Notes under the pieces: model-generated
Told to the model about the DNA's origin: nothing
The model's input: the letters and a program-made list of their open reading frames with translations, nothing else
The model's database searches: none
NCBI GenBank assembly: GCA_029213265.1
Contig: JARGNG010000015.1
Span: 41,866 to 105,865, forward strand
Reading direction: 5' to 3'
From: Verrucomicrobiales bacterium
Lineage (GTDB): Bacteria > Verrucomicrobiota > Verrucomicrobiia > Verrucomicrobiales > DEV007
DNA length: 64,000 nt
Shown: positions 54,838-62,858 of the stretch, piece after piece
How the letters are laid out: the number at the start of each line of letters is the position of its first letter
How positions within the stretch are numbered: the first letter of the stretch is position 1
Made by a program: the position numbers and the translations under genes

Positions 54838-56493
54838 TTACTTCTTTGCCTCGTCCTTCTTTTCGTCCGCTTTGGCCGGAGCCTTGGGCTCAGGTGCCGC
54901 AGGCAAAACGACTTCATCACCGACTTTGAGCCCTTTCAGAATCTCGATCTTGCTGCCTTCGGTGCGACCGGTTTCGACCGATACTTTCCTGCCCCCTTTG
55001 AGCGTCACGGAACTTTTTCCGTCTTCCTTTTTTACGGCTGTCTTCGGCACGAGAAGAGCATTGTCATTCTGATACACTACGACCTCGGCATCTGCATTCA
55101 TACCGGGAAGAACCGTTATGCCCTTCTTCTTCCCGATACTGACAATGACATCGTAGGTCGCGTCAGAGTAGGGAACTTTCGCTACCCGCTCAACTTTTCC
55201 TGCCAGTTTGGCTTCCGTGTCACGCTTCAACGCGATCTCTGCTTCTTTGCCCTCTTCGAGGCCCTTGAGCTTGTCTTCGGCAGCCCCGATTCGCAGGCGC
55301 GTGAGATTCGGATCGGCGATGGTCAAAATGATCTCGCGCGGCATCAGTTTCCCACCGGGAATCAACTTTTTCTCCACCGTTGCACCGGTGGTCCATTTGC
55401 CACGCTGGTTCATGCCGTAGTAAACGATGCCGTCCTGAGGAGCCCGGATGGTCAAAGCAGCCAGATCCTCTTCGTATTCTTTCAAAGCCCGATGACTCTC
55501 TTCCATCTCGCGATGTTTGGCCTCGACTTCGAGCCGCTTTTTATCAAGGGAGTCCCGCGTCGCTTTTTCGGTTGCACGCCAGTTGATGCGTGTGAGTTCC
55601 AGCGCACGATCCATCCGCTCGTGCTCCCTTGGAATCGTGGTTGAAAGTGTGCGGTCGGTGCGCGCTTTGGTCTGCTCCAGCATCCACTTGTATTCATTGA
55701 CCGTGTTCTGAGCGCGGAGAAGAATGATTTCCTCCGTCTCCTCGGTCAGGTCATCCTGCGCATACATTTTCTTGAGTTGGTTCAGTTCTTCCTCCGCATA
55801 GGCAAGATACTGCTCGACCTGCTTCACATCTTCCTTCGCATCCTTGATCCGCATCGGCTTCGTCACATCTTCATAGTACGCGAAATCCTCTTCCGACTGC
55901 ATCGTGGAACGGCGGGATGACTCCAGGGAAATGGGGGTCGATTTTTCCATCTTCTCCAACTCCAGTTCTGCGCTCTTCAGTTCGAGTTCCTTCAGGGGCA
56001 TCCCTGCTTTGGTATCGCGAATTGTTCGCTCCAGTTTATTGCGGTCCAGCTCAATGAGAACATCTCCCTTCTTCACCTCGGATCCATGATCGATCGCTTT
56101 CACCACGACCAGATCAGCCCAGCGTTTGGGAACGATCGTGACAGGTGCCATTCGGGAACTCTCGACGATTCCGGAAAGCTCTGTTTTCGCGACGAGTTTT
56201 TCCTCCGTCATTTTGTGCAGACTTTCCGTTTTCTCTTTCTCCTCCTTTTCCGGAGCGGGCGCCTTCCCGGCCTCCTCCTTTTTAGCTTCGGCTTTCTTTT
56301 CCGGGGCCGCCTTCTTTTCCTCTTTCGGCTCAGGCTTCGGTGCCTCCTTCGCCTTTTCTTTGGCCGCTTCCGCCTTTTTCGCAGCAGGAGCCGGTTTTTC
56401 CCGGTCTCCCTTATCGGCGAAAACCGGAGAGACAAGAAGGACTGCAGCAAGAGCGATGGCTGCCGGGAGGCTGATTCGAATACAAGACAACAT
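54838..56493 (-). CDS. Periplasmic adaptor (HlyD/RND-like) with long charged N-terminus
   Basis: A 551-residue exported adaptor-type protein. A signal peptide ends at VFADKG. A lysine/alanine/glutamate-rich low-complexity segment follows (about 27-95). A barrel-sandwich part (about 115-150, DHGSEVKKGDVLIELD) leads into a long coiled coil (about 165-345). The second half of the barrel-sandwich contains IRAPQDGIVYYG. A beta-barrel and membrane-proximal domain (about 410-530) complete the fold, ending in a K/A tail. Adaptors of this type link inner-membrane transporters to outer-membrane channels, but no transporter is adjacent. The toroid gene follows at once. Confidence 0.78.
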   Translation of the reverse strand: MLSCIRISLPAAIALAAVLLVSPVFADKGDREKPAPAAKKAEAAKEKAKEAPKPEPKEEKKAAPEKKAEAKKEEAGKAPAPEKEEKEKTESLHKMTEEKLVAKTELSGIVESSRMAPVTIVPKRWADLVVVKAIDHGSEVKKGDVLIELDRNKLERTIRDTKAGMPLKELELKSAELELEKMEKSTPISLESSRRSTMQSEEDFAYYEDVTKPMRIKDAKEDVKQVEQYLAYAEEELNQLKKMYAQDDLTEETEEIILLRAQNTVNEYKWMLEQTKARTDRTLSTTIPREHERMDRALELTRINWRATEKATRDSLDKKRLEVEAKHREMEESHRALKEYEEDLAALTIRAPQDGIVYYGMNQRGKWTTGATVEKKLIPGGKLMPREIILTIADPNLTRLRIGAAEDKLKGLEEGKEAEIALKRDTEAKLAGKVERVAKVPYSDATYDVIVSIGKKKGITVLPGMNADAEVVVYQNDNALLVPKTAVKKEDGKSSVTLKGGRKVSVETGRTEGSKIEILKGLKVGDEVVLPAAPEPKAPAKADEKKDEAKK

Positions 56494-56532
56494 GAGCTTA
56501 CTTAAGTTTTGCTAATTTTTCTGATTATTGAA

Positions 56533-56538
56533 ATTATA
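56533..56538 (-). promoter_or_regulatory. Possible -10 element of the adaptor/toroid operon
   Basis: Perfect TATAAT hexamer on the minus strand, 40 bases before the adaptor start at 56493. A TTTCTC hexamer 18 bases upstream is a poor -35 match. The position fits a promoter, but the -35 box is weak. Confidence 0.35.
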
Positions 56539-56614
56539 AAGTTAGCCGACATCGCAGAGAAAGGAAACGCCTTTTTTCGACGCGTTCAGAGCCGGCCCGG
56601 CAAATCATTTCCAA

Positions 56615-57055
56615 TCAACGATGATACGGCTCTCCCCGCAGAATGGTGTGGACGCGATAGAGTTGCTCCATCAGGACTACGAGCGCGAGTTCATGTTGAA
56701 GCGTAAACGGACTCAACCGAAGCACACAATTTGACTGTTCGCGCAGGGATTTCGCGTGGCCATCCGCGCCACCTATCAGGAAAGCCACGTTCTTGACTCC
56801 ATCGAGTTGCCAGGACTCCACTTTCTTTACCAATTCTGCAGTTGTCCACGAGTCCCCCCTTTCATCGAGGGCGATTCGCACTGCACCCGCAGACCGGTCG
56901 AGGAGAAGTTGGCTGTTCTTCTCCTTCCCCTGATCTTTCGCATCTGCCAGCAAACTCAGATCGGCATAGCGACGAAGCCGCTTCTGGTATTCCTCGATCC
57001 CGAGCCTGGCGTAGCGAAGCGACGGTTTTCCGATTGCATGGATCTGCCACTTCAT
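56615..57055 (-). CDS. rlmH: 23S rRNA (pseudouridine1915-N3)-methyltransferase
   Basis: RlmH, a knotted SPOUT methyltransferase, methylates pseudouridine 1915 of 23S rRNA in the finished ribosome. The 146-residue protein ends in LRGEPYHR, with FLIGGADGH in the knot and LSPFTLQHELALVVLMEQLYR as the family helix. The ATG at 57055 begins MKWQIHAIGKPS, the usual start; a longer frame from 57103 has no support. It is divergent from tcdA. Confidence 0.95.
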   Translation of the reverse strand: MKWQIHAIGKPSLRYARLGIEEYQKRLRRYADLSLLADAKDQGKEKNSQLLLDRSAGAVRIALDERGDSWTTAELVKKVESWQLDGVKNVAFLIGGADGHAKSLREQSNCVLRLSPFTLQHELALVVLMEQLYRVHTILRGEPYHR

Positions 57056-57119
57056 TTTCTGAAATTTCTCATCTCCGACAGCTTGCATCGATCCCAAGTT
57101 CACCGCAAGGTTCGCCGCT

Positions 57120-57914
57120 CTGAATTCTGAACTCCCATCCGGCTACTTCGATCGCTTTTCCGGCCTTGCCCGTCTTTACGGGGAGGACGCACTCCCGCGT
57201 CTTCACCAGGCTCATATCGCCGTAATCGGAATCGGAGGGGTCGGCTCGTGGACTGCCGAAGCCCTCGCCCGCAGCGGGGTCGGAGAAATCACGCTCATCG
57301 ATCTGGACGAGGTCTGCATCACGAATGTAAATCGCCAGCTCCCCGCCCATGATGGAAACGTCGGGCGTTTCAAAGTCCATGCGGTGGCTGAGCGCATGAA
57401 ATTGATCAATCCCGATCTCATCGTCCACGAGCAGACCGCCTTTTTTACCGAACGGAATTCTGACGAGCTCCTGGCTCCCGGCTTCGACTGCATCGTCGAT
57501 GCGATTGATGATGCCCAGCCAAAGGCATTCCTCATCGCCACCTGCCGGGATCGCCAGCAGCCTCTTGTCGTTGCCGGCGGCGCAGGAGGAAAAAGAAACC
57601 CGGCCCGGGTGCAAACGGATGATCTTGCCTACGCGACGAACGATCGCCTCCTGAAACTGATCCGGAAGACCTTGCGTCGCGATTACGGATTTCCCGAAGA
57701 GCTGTCGAAACTGCCTTTCGGCATTCGTGCCGTTTTCAGCACCGAAAACGCCCGCTACCCCTGGGCCGACGGAACGATCCGCGATGAACCGGAACCCGGA
57801 GGCCATCTGCGTCTCAATTGCGAAACCGGATTCGGAACCGCTACGCCGGTAACGGGGACCTTTGGATTTGCCGCAGCCGCAGAGGCGGTGGAAGTCGTGT
57901 TAGCCCGAAAGTAA
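57120..57914 (+). CDS. tcdA: tRNA threonylcarbamoyladenosine dehydratase, with probable CTG start
   Basis: TcdA (CsdL) cyclises t6A to ct6A at position 37. The 264-residue E1-like protein shows YFDRFSGLARLYGEDAL, the ATP-binding GIGGVGSWTAEALARSG, IDLDEVCITNVNRQ, and CIVDAIDDAQPKAFLI. The frame is open from the TGA at 57060 with no ATG, GTG or TTG before residue 89 (57384), although the conserved N-terminal part lies ahead of it. The best start is CTG at 57120, with AAGG nine bases upstream. A start at 57384 would remove the nucleotide site. Confidence 0.88.
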   Translation: MNSELPSGYFDRFSGLARLYGEDALPRLHQAHIAVIGIGGVGSWTAEALARSGVGEITLIDLDEVCITNVNRQLPAHDGNVGRFKVHAVAERMKLINPDLIVHEQTAFFTERNSDELLAPGFDCIVDAIDDAQPKAFLIATCRDRQQPLVVAGGAGGKRNPARVQTDDLAYATNDRLLKLIRKTLRRDYGFPEELSKLPFGIRAVFSTENARYPWADGTIRDEPEPGGHLRLNCETGFGTATPVTGTFGFAAAAEAVEVVLARK

Positions 57915-57951
57915 AAGCGCCCCGTTGAGCCTGCCGCCCGGCTGGCACGGC

Positions 57952-59601
57952 TTAATTCAAGGCCACGAGCACACGAACCTGATCCACCTGAAGATCCCCG
58001 CCGCGAAGCTTGAGATTCAAAGTGCGCCGGTCATCGCTGAGCAGAAGCTGGTCACTTCCGGAATCGAGACCCCGGGCCAGATTGAATTCTTCTCCGACCT
58101 GCGTGATTGCCGTTCCGACCGAGAGATCCGAATCCTTGAGGCGATCCGAGGAAAAGATCACCCCCACAACCGGGTGGTCAAAGGTAAGCGAGGCTTCCAC
58201 TTCCTCCCCGTCGACCCCTTCGGTGGGCCAAAGCTGGAGGAGATAACTTCGCAGATCTCCACTCGCCTGCAGCGCCTGACCGGGATTGGTCACCGCCTCG
58301 GCAAACTGGCCGACCCGAATTTGATCCACTTCGAGATCGGTCTCCGGATGAAAGGACTCGTTTTCCACGAAAACCTGCACTTCACTCTCGCCCCTGATTC
58401 CATCGGCGGCCTCGATTTTCGTTCCGGGCAACTCAATCCGGACGGAGCCCATATTTTTCTCCACTCCCGAAAGAAGCTCCCAGGTTTTCTCAAACGGGCG
58501 CGCATTCAGCGGTATGGAGACAAATTTATCCCGGATCAAATCCGCCTTGATCGCCTCCATCTCAAAAAGACTCCGACATCCTCCTCCGTCTGCCAGACAA
58601 ACCCCGCCATTGCCCGAGAACGCGATCGCCTCCGTGGAATGCTCCCCACGCGCATCGATTCCGATCAAAGGAACCGGTTCAGAAACACGGATTCCTTTGG
58701 AACGAATCGCGATCCCCGTCTCCGGTGTCGCTGACTTCGCCATCGCCACCCCATGATACACAAAGGTCGACTCATCACTTGCGACGTCAAAAATAGCAGG
58801 TCCTTCGACCGTCAACTCACCGCCGGAAGCAAATTTCAAAGAAACGACTCCACTTTCGAGCTCATACTTTCCCGGAGCGACCTCCCCCTCTGCGTCCGGA
58901 GCGAAATTGCCGACCCATTTTGCATCGGAGGACTTCTTCGTCACCGTCGCGACGGTCTGCCCCGTAATCCAGTCTCCCGTCAGCTGCTGCATGAGGAAGA
59001 AAGCCCCCACGGCAACGGCGGCGGCAACGGCGCCCATGGAAACCAGTGTGCCGCCCCACGAGGAAGCGGGCATGCGAACCACATTCCCGGGTTGGCCGAC
59101 TTGCTGCTCTGCAATTTCCTGATCGAGTCGCTGCTCAAAATCCTGAACAAAATGGTCGGTATTCGTTTCCGCCCACATTCTCGTCTCCAAAGCTTCCATG
59201 AAAGCATCGTCCCCCTTCGAGGAAGACGTCGCTTCGCCAATCCACTCATCAATCGCGAGCCGGTTTCGCAGAGCGGGAATTCGATCAGGCTCATCCCACA
59301 GCATTTTTACGAGTTGGTCACACTCGCTATGCGTGATTTGTCCGTCGCAAACTTTCTCGGACAACTCGTCAAAGGTCAGATCCCGGGCCGAAACCGCTTC
59401 AGCAAAGGATTCGGCGGCATGCTCCTCGCCGCCGCGAAAGGCTTCCCGAATCAGTTCTGAAAAAGCGAGCTCGTTCATAAGCCGCGATGCCAGAGCGGGA
59501 TCCTCCTCAGCAGCATAGGCGAGTCGGGACAAAGACGGCCCGGAAGTTTCTCCGCTGAGAAACTCCTGAAGCAGGTCTTCCGATGGTGATTTGGATTCCA
59601 T
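57952..59601 (-). CDS. FecR-like anti-sigma/signal membrane protein
   Basis: A 549-residue protein that pairs with the ECF sigma gene 28 bases upstream. Residues 1-55 and 75-125 look like an internal duplication of a helical anti-sigma module (SGPSLSRLAYAAEEDPALASR against HSECDQLVKMLWDEPDRIPALR). One membrane segment lies at about 183-206. A FecR-like beta-domain follows (about 235-345: SGVVSLKFASGGELTVEGPAIFDV), then a further beta-rich extracytoplasmic part. Regulation of the sigma factor is inferred from the arrangement; the signal is unknown. Confidence 0.8.
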   Translation of the reverse strand: MESKSPSEDLLQEFLSGETSGPSLSRLAYAAEEDPALASRLMNELAFSELIREAFRGGEEHAAESFAEAVSARDLTFDELSEKVCDGQITHSECDQLVKMLWDEPDRIPALRNRLAIDEWIGEATSSSKGDDAFMEALETRMWAETNTDHFVQDFEQRLDQEIAEQQVGQPGNVVRMPASSWGGTLVSMGAVAAAVAVGAFFLMQQLTGDWITGQTVATVTKKSSDAKWVGNFAPDAEGEVAPGKYELESGVVSLKFASGGELTVEGPAIFDVASDESTFVYHGVAMAKSATPETGIAIRSKGIRVSEPVPLIGIDARGEHSTEAIAFSGNGGVCLADGGGCRSLFEMEAIKADLIRDKFVSIPLNARPFEKTWELLSGVEKNMGSVRIELPGTKIEAADGIRGESEVQVFVENESFHPETDLEVDQIRVGQFAEAVTNPGQALQASGDLRSYLLQLWPTEGVDGEEVEASLTFDHPVVGVIFSSDRLKDSDLSVGTAITQVGEEFNLARGLDSGSDQLLLSDDRRTLNLKLRGGDLQVDQVRVLVALN

Positions 59602-59629
59602 GTTGTTGTTTCGAGCCGCGCCGTGAGCC

Positions 59630-60175
59630 TCAGGTGCTCACCGCCAGCGAGAGCCGCTCCTCCATGCATTTCCGCAGGGAGGTTCGAATCCGCTCCAGTG
59701 CCTTACGCACTGCCGGTGGTTTCATTTCAAATTCTTCGGCAATCTCATGAGCGGAATTCTCATTTTCGTATCGAGACTTCAGCATGAGGAGGCTTTTCTC
59801 CGGAAGACCTCCAATGCATTCCCGCAAAGCTTTCAGCTTCGCCATTGCCGTATCTCCCATTTCCAGATCCTCGTCCTCCGCCACCGAGGAGGTGGAAAGA
59901 AGAACGTCGGTCAGGTTATCAGAGAGGATACGTTTCCGGCGCGCATCCTTCCGCCTTTCGTTGATGACCAGGTTTCTCGCGATTCCCCGAAGCCAGGCTC
60001 CGAAATCGCGATCCCGATCGAATTCGTCGAGACGATTGTAGGCGACGATAAACGCCTCCTGCGCAACGTCGTCCACCCAGAGCGGGTTCACGCCTAAAGA
60101 GCGAACGAACCCACGCAATCCAGCGTGATGCTCGCGCACTTGCTCGGTGAACAGCTCGCGGTCGGACAACTCCAT
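59630..60175 (-). CDS. ECF-type RNA polymerase sigma factor
   Basis: A 181-residue extracytoplasmic-function sigma factor. Region 2 contains VDDVAQEAFIVAYNRLDEFD and DFGAWLRGIARNLVINERR, and region 4 LPEKSLLMLKSRYENENSAHEIAEEF. The ATG at 60175 (MELSDRELF) is chosen; longer frames run into the tRNA-Thr. It belongs to the kind of small sigma factors that Planctomycetes and Verrucomicrobia keep with FecR-like partners. Promoters it reads are not known. Confidence 0.92.
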   Translation of the reverse strand: MELSDRELFTEQVREHHAGLRGFVRSLGVNPLWVDDVAQEAFIVAYNRLDEFDRDRDFGAWLRGIARNLVINERRKDARRKRILSDNLTDVLLSTSSVAEDEDLEMGDTAMAKLKALRECIGGLPEKSLLMLKSRYENENSAHEIAEEFEMKPPAVRKALERIRTSLRKCMEERLSLAVST

Positions 60176-60337
60176 ACGTCTTATCAAGTATTGCTGCGGC
60201 AAAGCCCCATGTGACGCTTTCCCGCAAAGATTTTTTAAAATACTGCCAAAATTGAATTTCGGCCAGTGAATCCCCCTGATTGACACAGCCCCCGACGTGA
60301 ATACATTCCCGCCCTGCCGGTTTCCGGCACCACCCAC

Positions 60338-60409
60338 GCCACTGTAGCTCAGGGGTAGAGCAATTCACTCGTAATGAATAGGTCGTCGGTTCAATTCCGA
60401 CCAGTGGCT
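60338..60409 (+). tRNA. tRNA-Thr (anticodon CGT)
   Basis: 72-nt cloverleaf with a perfect acceptor GCCACTG/CAGTGGC and discriminator T; CCA is not encoded. D-stem GCTC/GAGC, anticodon arm ATTCA/TGAAT with loop CTCGTAA (CGT), T-arm GTCGG-TTCAATT-CCGAC. Its 3' end is repeated 148 bases further on. Confidence 0.97.
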
Positions 60410-60558
60410 GCTGCAAGCAGCCGGTAACCCCGCAGGGTTGAACCGGCGAAGTCACCGCCCCCGTTTCGTCGACGACGAAATCACCATCCACGGCGAATTC
60501 GCAAACTCGCGGGTCGGACCGCGCAGCGGTTCGACAACTCAATTCCGACCAGTGGCTG
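60391..60558. repeat. Direct repeat of the tRNA-Thr 3' end
   Basis: The 20-bp sequence TCAATTCCGACCAGTGGCTG occurs at 60391-60410 (3' end of the tRNA-Thr gene) and again at 60539-60558. The repeats are 148 bases apart and identical. An imperfect hairpin GCCGGT...ACCGGC follows the tRNA (about 60420-60447). This is the type of duplication left at tRNA attachment sites, but no integrase gene is present in or near it. Confidence 0.7.
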
Positions 60559-60769
60559 GGATCCCGGAGATTGGTGGCGGGGAGACGGCGAGTTCGAATG
60601 GCAAGCACCCGAACGCCCCCTCGACGATGGTCAAGTCCTGGTCCTGGATGCCGACACTGCCATGCCGCGGCAGCGGTCAATTGAAGGCGAAGCTAAACCG
60701 CAGAGCCTGAGCGAAGCGAAGGATAATCCCGTTTCCGCTGACGAGTGGCCGGTCTATCGGGATGACTAA
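60539..60769 (+). pseudogene. Possible 3' remnant of a protein-coding gene
   Basis: An open frame without a start codon runs through the second tRNA-derived repeat to a TAA at 60767-60769. Its last part (DWWRGDGEFEWQ, then PLDDGQVLVLDADTAMPRQ and VSADEWPVYRDD) has the acidic, tryptophan-containing composition of a real protein rather than of random translation. The upstream part is basic and proline-rich and looks non-coding. I read it as the 3' end of a gene whose 5' part was lost, possibly at the repeat. No family is recognised. Confidence 0.3.
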
Positions 60770-60970
60770 TCCAAGGCAGGAATCGAATACGGAAGATCAC
60801 CCGCCGATTTCAGACAATGAATCGAGCCGGGGCCGCAGGGGTGTGTTCACGCGTTGCCGAATCTCGAGCGGACCTGCCTCCGATCCGTAGGCGAACCTGG
60901 CAATCGCTTGACTGCATGGGAAATTTGCGGTCAGATTCCACTGAATGGGGCTCTTCCCCCCTTCCTCCCC

Positions 60971-61024
60971 CTGCACCCCCTCTACCCCGGGGCGATGCGC
61001 CGCTCCGGGTTAGAGGGGGTGCAG
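60971..61024 (+). promoter_or_regulatory. Long hairpin covering the deoB ribosome-binding site
   Basis: A 20-bp inverted repeat with one mismatch: left arm 60971-60990 (CTGCACCCCCTCTACCCCGG), right arm 61005-61024. The 14-nt loop can itself pair (GGCG/CGCC). The right arm contains the purine-rich site AGAGGGGG and ends on the first base of the deoB GTG start. If folded in the mRNA it would hide the ribosome-binding site. Confidence 0.6.
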
Positions 61025-62154
61025 TGAAACGGGTCCTTCTCATCATTCTTGATTCTGTCGGGATTGGACATGCCCCCGATGCGGCCGCTTTCGGTGATGA
61101 AGGCGCCAATACCGTCGGCCACATCCGTGAGACTGTTTCAGGGTTTTCCATCCCCGCCCTCGACGCAGTCGGCCTGTGCGCTGCTGAAGCGATCGCGGCA
61201 GGAAAACCGGTTCAAGGCGAACCCTCTCTCTCATACGGCTGTCTCACTGAAGTCTCTGCGGGGATGGACACCACGACAGGACACTGGGAGTTGGCCGGAG
61301 CACCCGTCATCGAGGCCTTCCCCGTTTTCGAAAAATTTCCGGAAGCACTCGTGCAGAAAATGGAAACCGCCACGGGCGTTTCATTCATCGGAAACTACGC
61401 CCAATCCGGAACCGTCATTCTCGGGGAACTCGGAGAACAACATATCGAAACCGGATACCCGATTCTCTACACGAGTGCCGACTCCGTGATCCAGATCGCG
61501 GCGCACGAGGAAACTTTCGGCCTCGAAAGGCTCTACGAAGTCTGTCGAAAGCTTCGTCTCATCGCGGACCGCGAGCGAATTGGACGAGTCATTGCCCGCC
61601 CTTTTCTCGGCTCTCCGGGGAACTTCACCCGCACCTCAAACCGTCACGATTTCTCCCTTCAACCTCCGGAGACAATCCTCAACCACTTGCAGGATGCTGA
61701 CATCGACACCATTGGCGTCGGCAAAATCAGCGATATCTTCGCCGGTTCCGGCATCGGCGAGTCCCACCCCACTAAGAGTAATGCGGACGGCTGCGAGGTG
61801 ATCGACAACCTCCTCGGAAATCCTTCGGAACGACCTCACCTCATTTTCGCCAATCTCGTCGACTTCGACATGCTCTACGGACATCGGCGCGATCCGGCAG
61901 GCTATGGTCGCGCCCTCATGGAGTTCGACCAGTGGCTCGCCACCCTGCTCCCCCTTCTCGACGATGAAACGCTGCTCCTCATCACCGCCGACCACGGAAA
62001 GGATCCGACCTGGACCGGAACCGACCACACCCGGGAGCGGGTCCCGCTCCACGCCCGGTTCCCCGGAAGCCCCCGAAATCTCGGGATTCGCAAATCCTAC
62101 GCCGACGTTGCCGCCACGCTCGCTGACTGGTTTAAAGTAGAGCCCACAGGGTAA
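61024..62154 (+). CDS. deoB: Phosphopentomutase
   Basis: DeoB interconverts ribose/deoxyribose 1-phosphate and 5-phosphate in nucleoside breakdown. It is a 376-residue alkaline-phosphatase-superfamily enzyme with a metal/nucleophile segment RVLLIILDSVGIGHAPDA, MDTTTGHWELAG, IGVGKISDIFAG and TADHGKDPTWTGTDHTRE. GTG at 61024 is the start, because the family begins directly with the beta-strand before LDSVGIG; AGAGGGGG stands six bases upstream. Frames starting earlier run through a non-coding leader. The stop TAA lies inside copy C of the 33-bp palindrome. Confidence 0.93.
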   Translation: MKRVLLIILDSVGIGHAPDAAAFGDEGANTVGHIRETVSGFSIPALDAVGLCAAEAIAAGKPVQGEPSLSYGCLTEVSAGMDTTTGHWELAGAPVIEAFPVFEKFPEALVQKMETATGVSFIGNYAQSGTVILGELGEQHIETGYPILYTSADSVIQIAAHEETFGLERLYEVCRKLRLIADRERIGRVIARPFLGSPGNFTRTSNRHDFSLQPPETILNHLQDADIDTIGVGKISDIFAGSGIGESHPTKSNADGCEVIDNLLGNPSERPHLIFANLVDFDMLYGHRRDPAGYGRALMEFDQWLATLLPLLDDETLLLITADHGKDPTWTGTDHTRERVPLHARFPGSPRNLGIRKSYADVAATLADWFKVEPTG

Positions 62155-62176
62155 GGTCAGTCATTCCACCCTGTTG
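62144..62176. repeat. 33-bp dispersed palindrome, copy C
   Basis: Third copy of the palindrome, with arms ACAGGGT and ACCCTGTTG around AAGGTCAGTCATTCC. It overlaps the last three codons and the stop of deoB, and lies between deoB and the convergent reductase ORF. Copies A and B are at 23279 and 46155. Confidence 0.7.
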
Positions 62177-62186
62177 ACTCCAACTC

Positions 62187-62858
62187 TCAATCCTGACACT
62201 GCTCCGGCTCCTGCCCCGAAGGCCAGACCTTTGAGCTTCGATCAGTGTCGATCCTGTAATCCGAAAACCGCCGGACGAACATCTCCCGTCCAAGATTCTC
62301 AGCCGCGACGAGAGGATCGGACGGATCGCGCGTCACTTCGTTCCGGCTGTTCCCGACTCCGCGCACATAGCCGACGAACTCCGAGTGAGTGTAGCGCGAA
62401 TACTCCTGAATCTGATGAATCATTCCCAGAGAGGCCCCGGGGTAGGTTTCCTCGGAAGCCATGACGAGGCCGATCCGCTTCCGGGTCATGGATGCAACGA
62501 CCCGGTCCGCCTCCGGGTAGGAAGCGGCGCAGTAGCAGAATGTCCGGTCAAAGAACGCCTTTGCCTGTGCCGAGAGGCCATACCAGTAGACCGGTGACGC
62601 GATCACAACCCCGTCCGCCGACAGAAACTTTTCGAAGAACAGCTCCCGAAAGCGATCCTCAATCGAGCATTCGCCGTCCTCCTTCCGACAGGACCGGCAG
62701 TCGCGAAGAAAGCTGGTGATGTAATCATCAAGGAAGACCAACTCCACCTCCGTACCTGTCACCTCCGCACCTTGCTGGACGGCACGGGCAAGAGCCGCAG
62801 AGTTTCCTTCACGCCTCGGGCTTCCGACGAGAATGAGTAGTTTTTTTTCTGAATTCAT
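62187..62858 (-). other. NADPH-dependent FMN reductase-like domain, possible separate gene
   Basis: From the ATG at 62858 the frame encodes a 223-residue protein that starts with the flavodoxin fold motif LILVGSPRREGNS and continues with SCRKEDGECSIEDRF, ASPVYWYGLSAQAKAFFDR and a cysteine-bearing segment. It fits a free-standing flavin reductase, so this may be an independent gene whose upstream neighbour lost its stop codon. The C-terminal tail (SSKVWPSGQEPEQCQD) is not part of the fold. Confidence 0.65.

Noticed and set aside
59919..60680. Minus-strand frame with VGIEPTTYSLRV
   Set aside because: Same artefact from reading tRNA-Thr backwards; it also covers the sigma-factor gene in a wrong frame.
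60438..60710. 90-codon plus-strand frame after tRNA-Thr
   Set aside because: Starts at TTG inside a hairpin, is basic and serine-rich, and is out of frame with the more convincing remnant.
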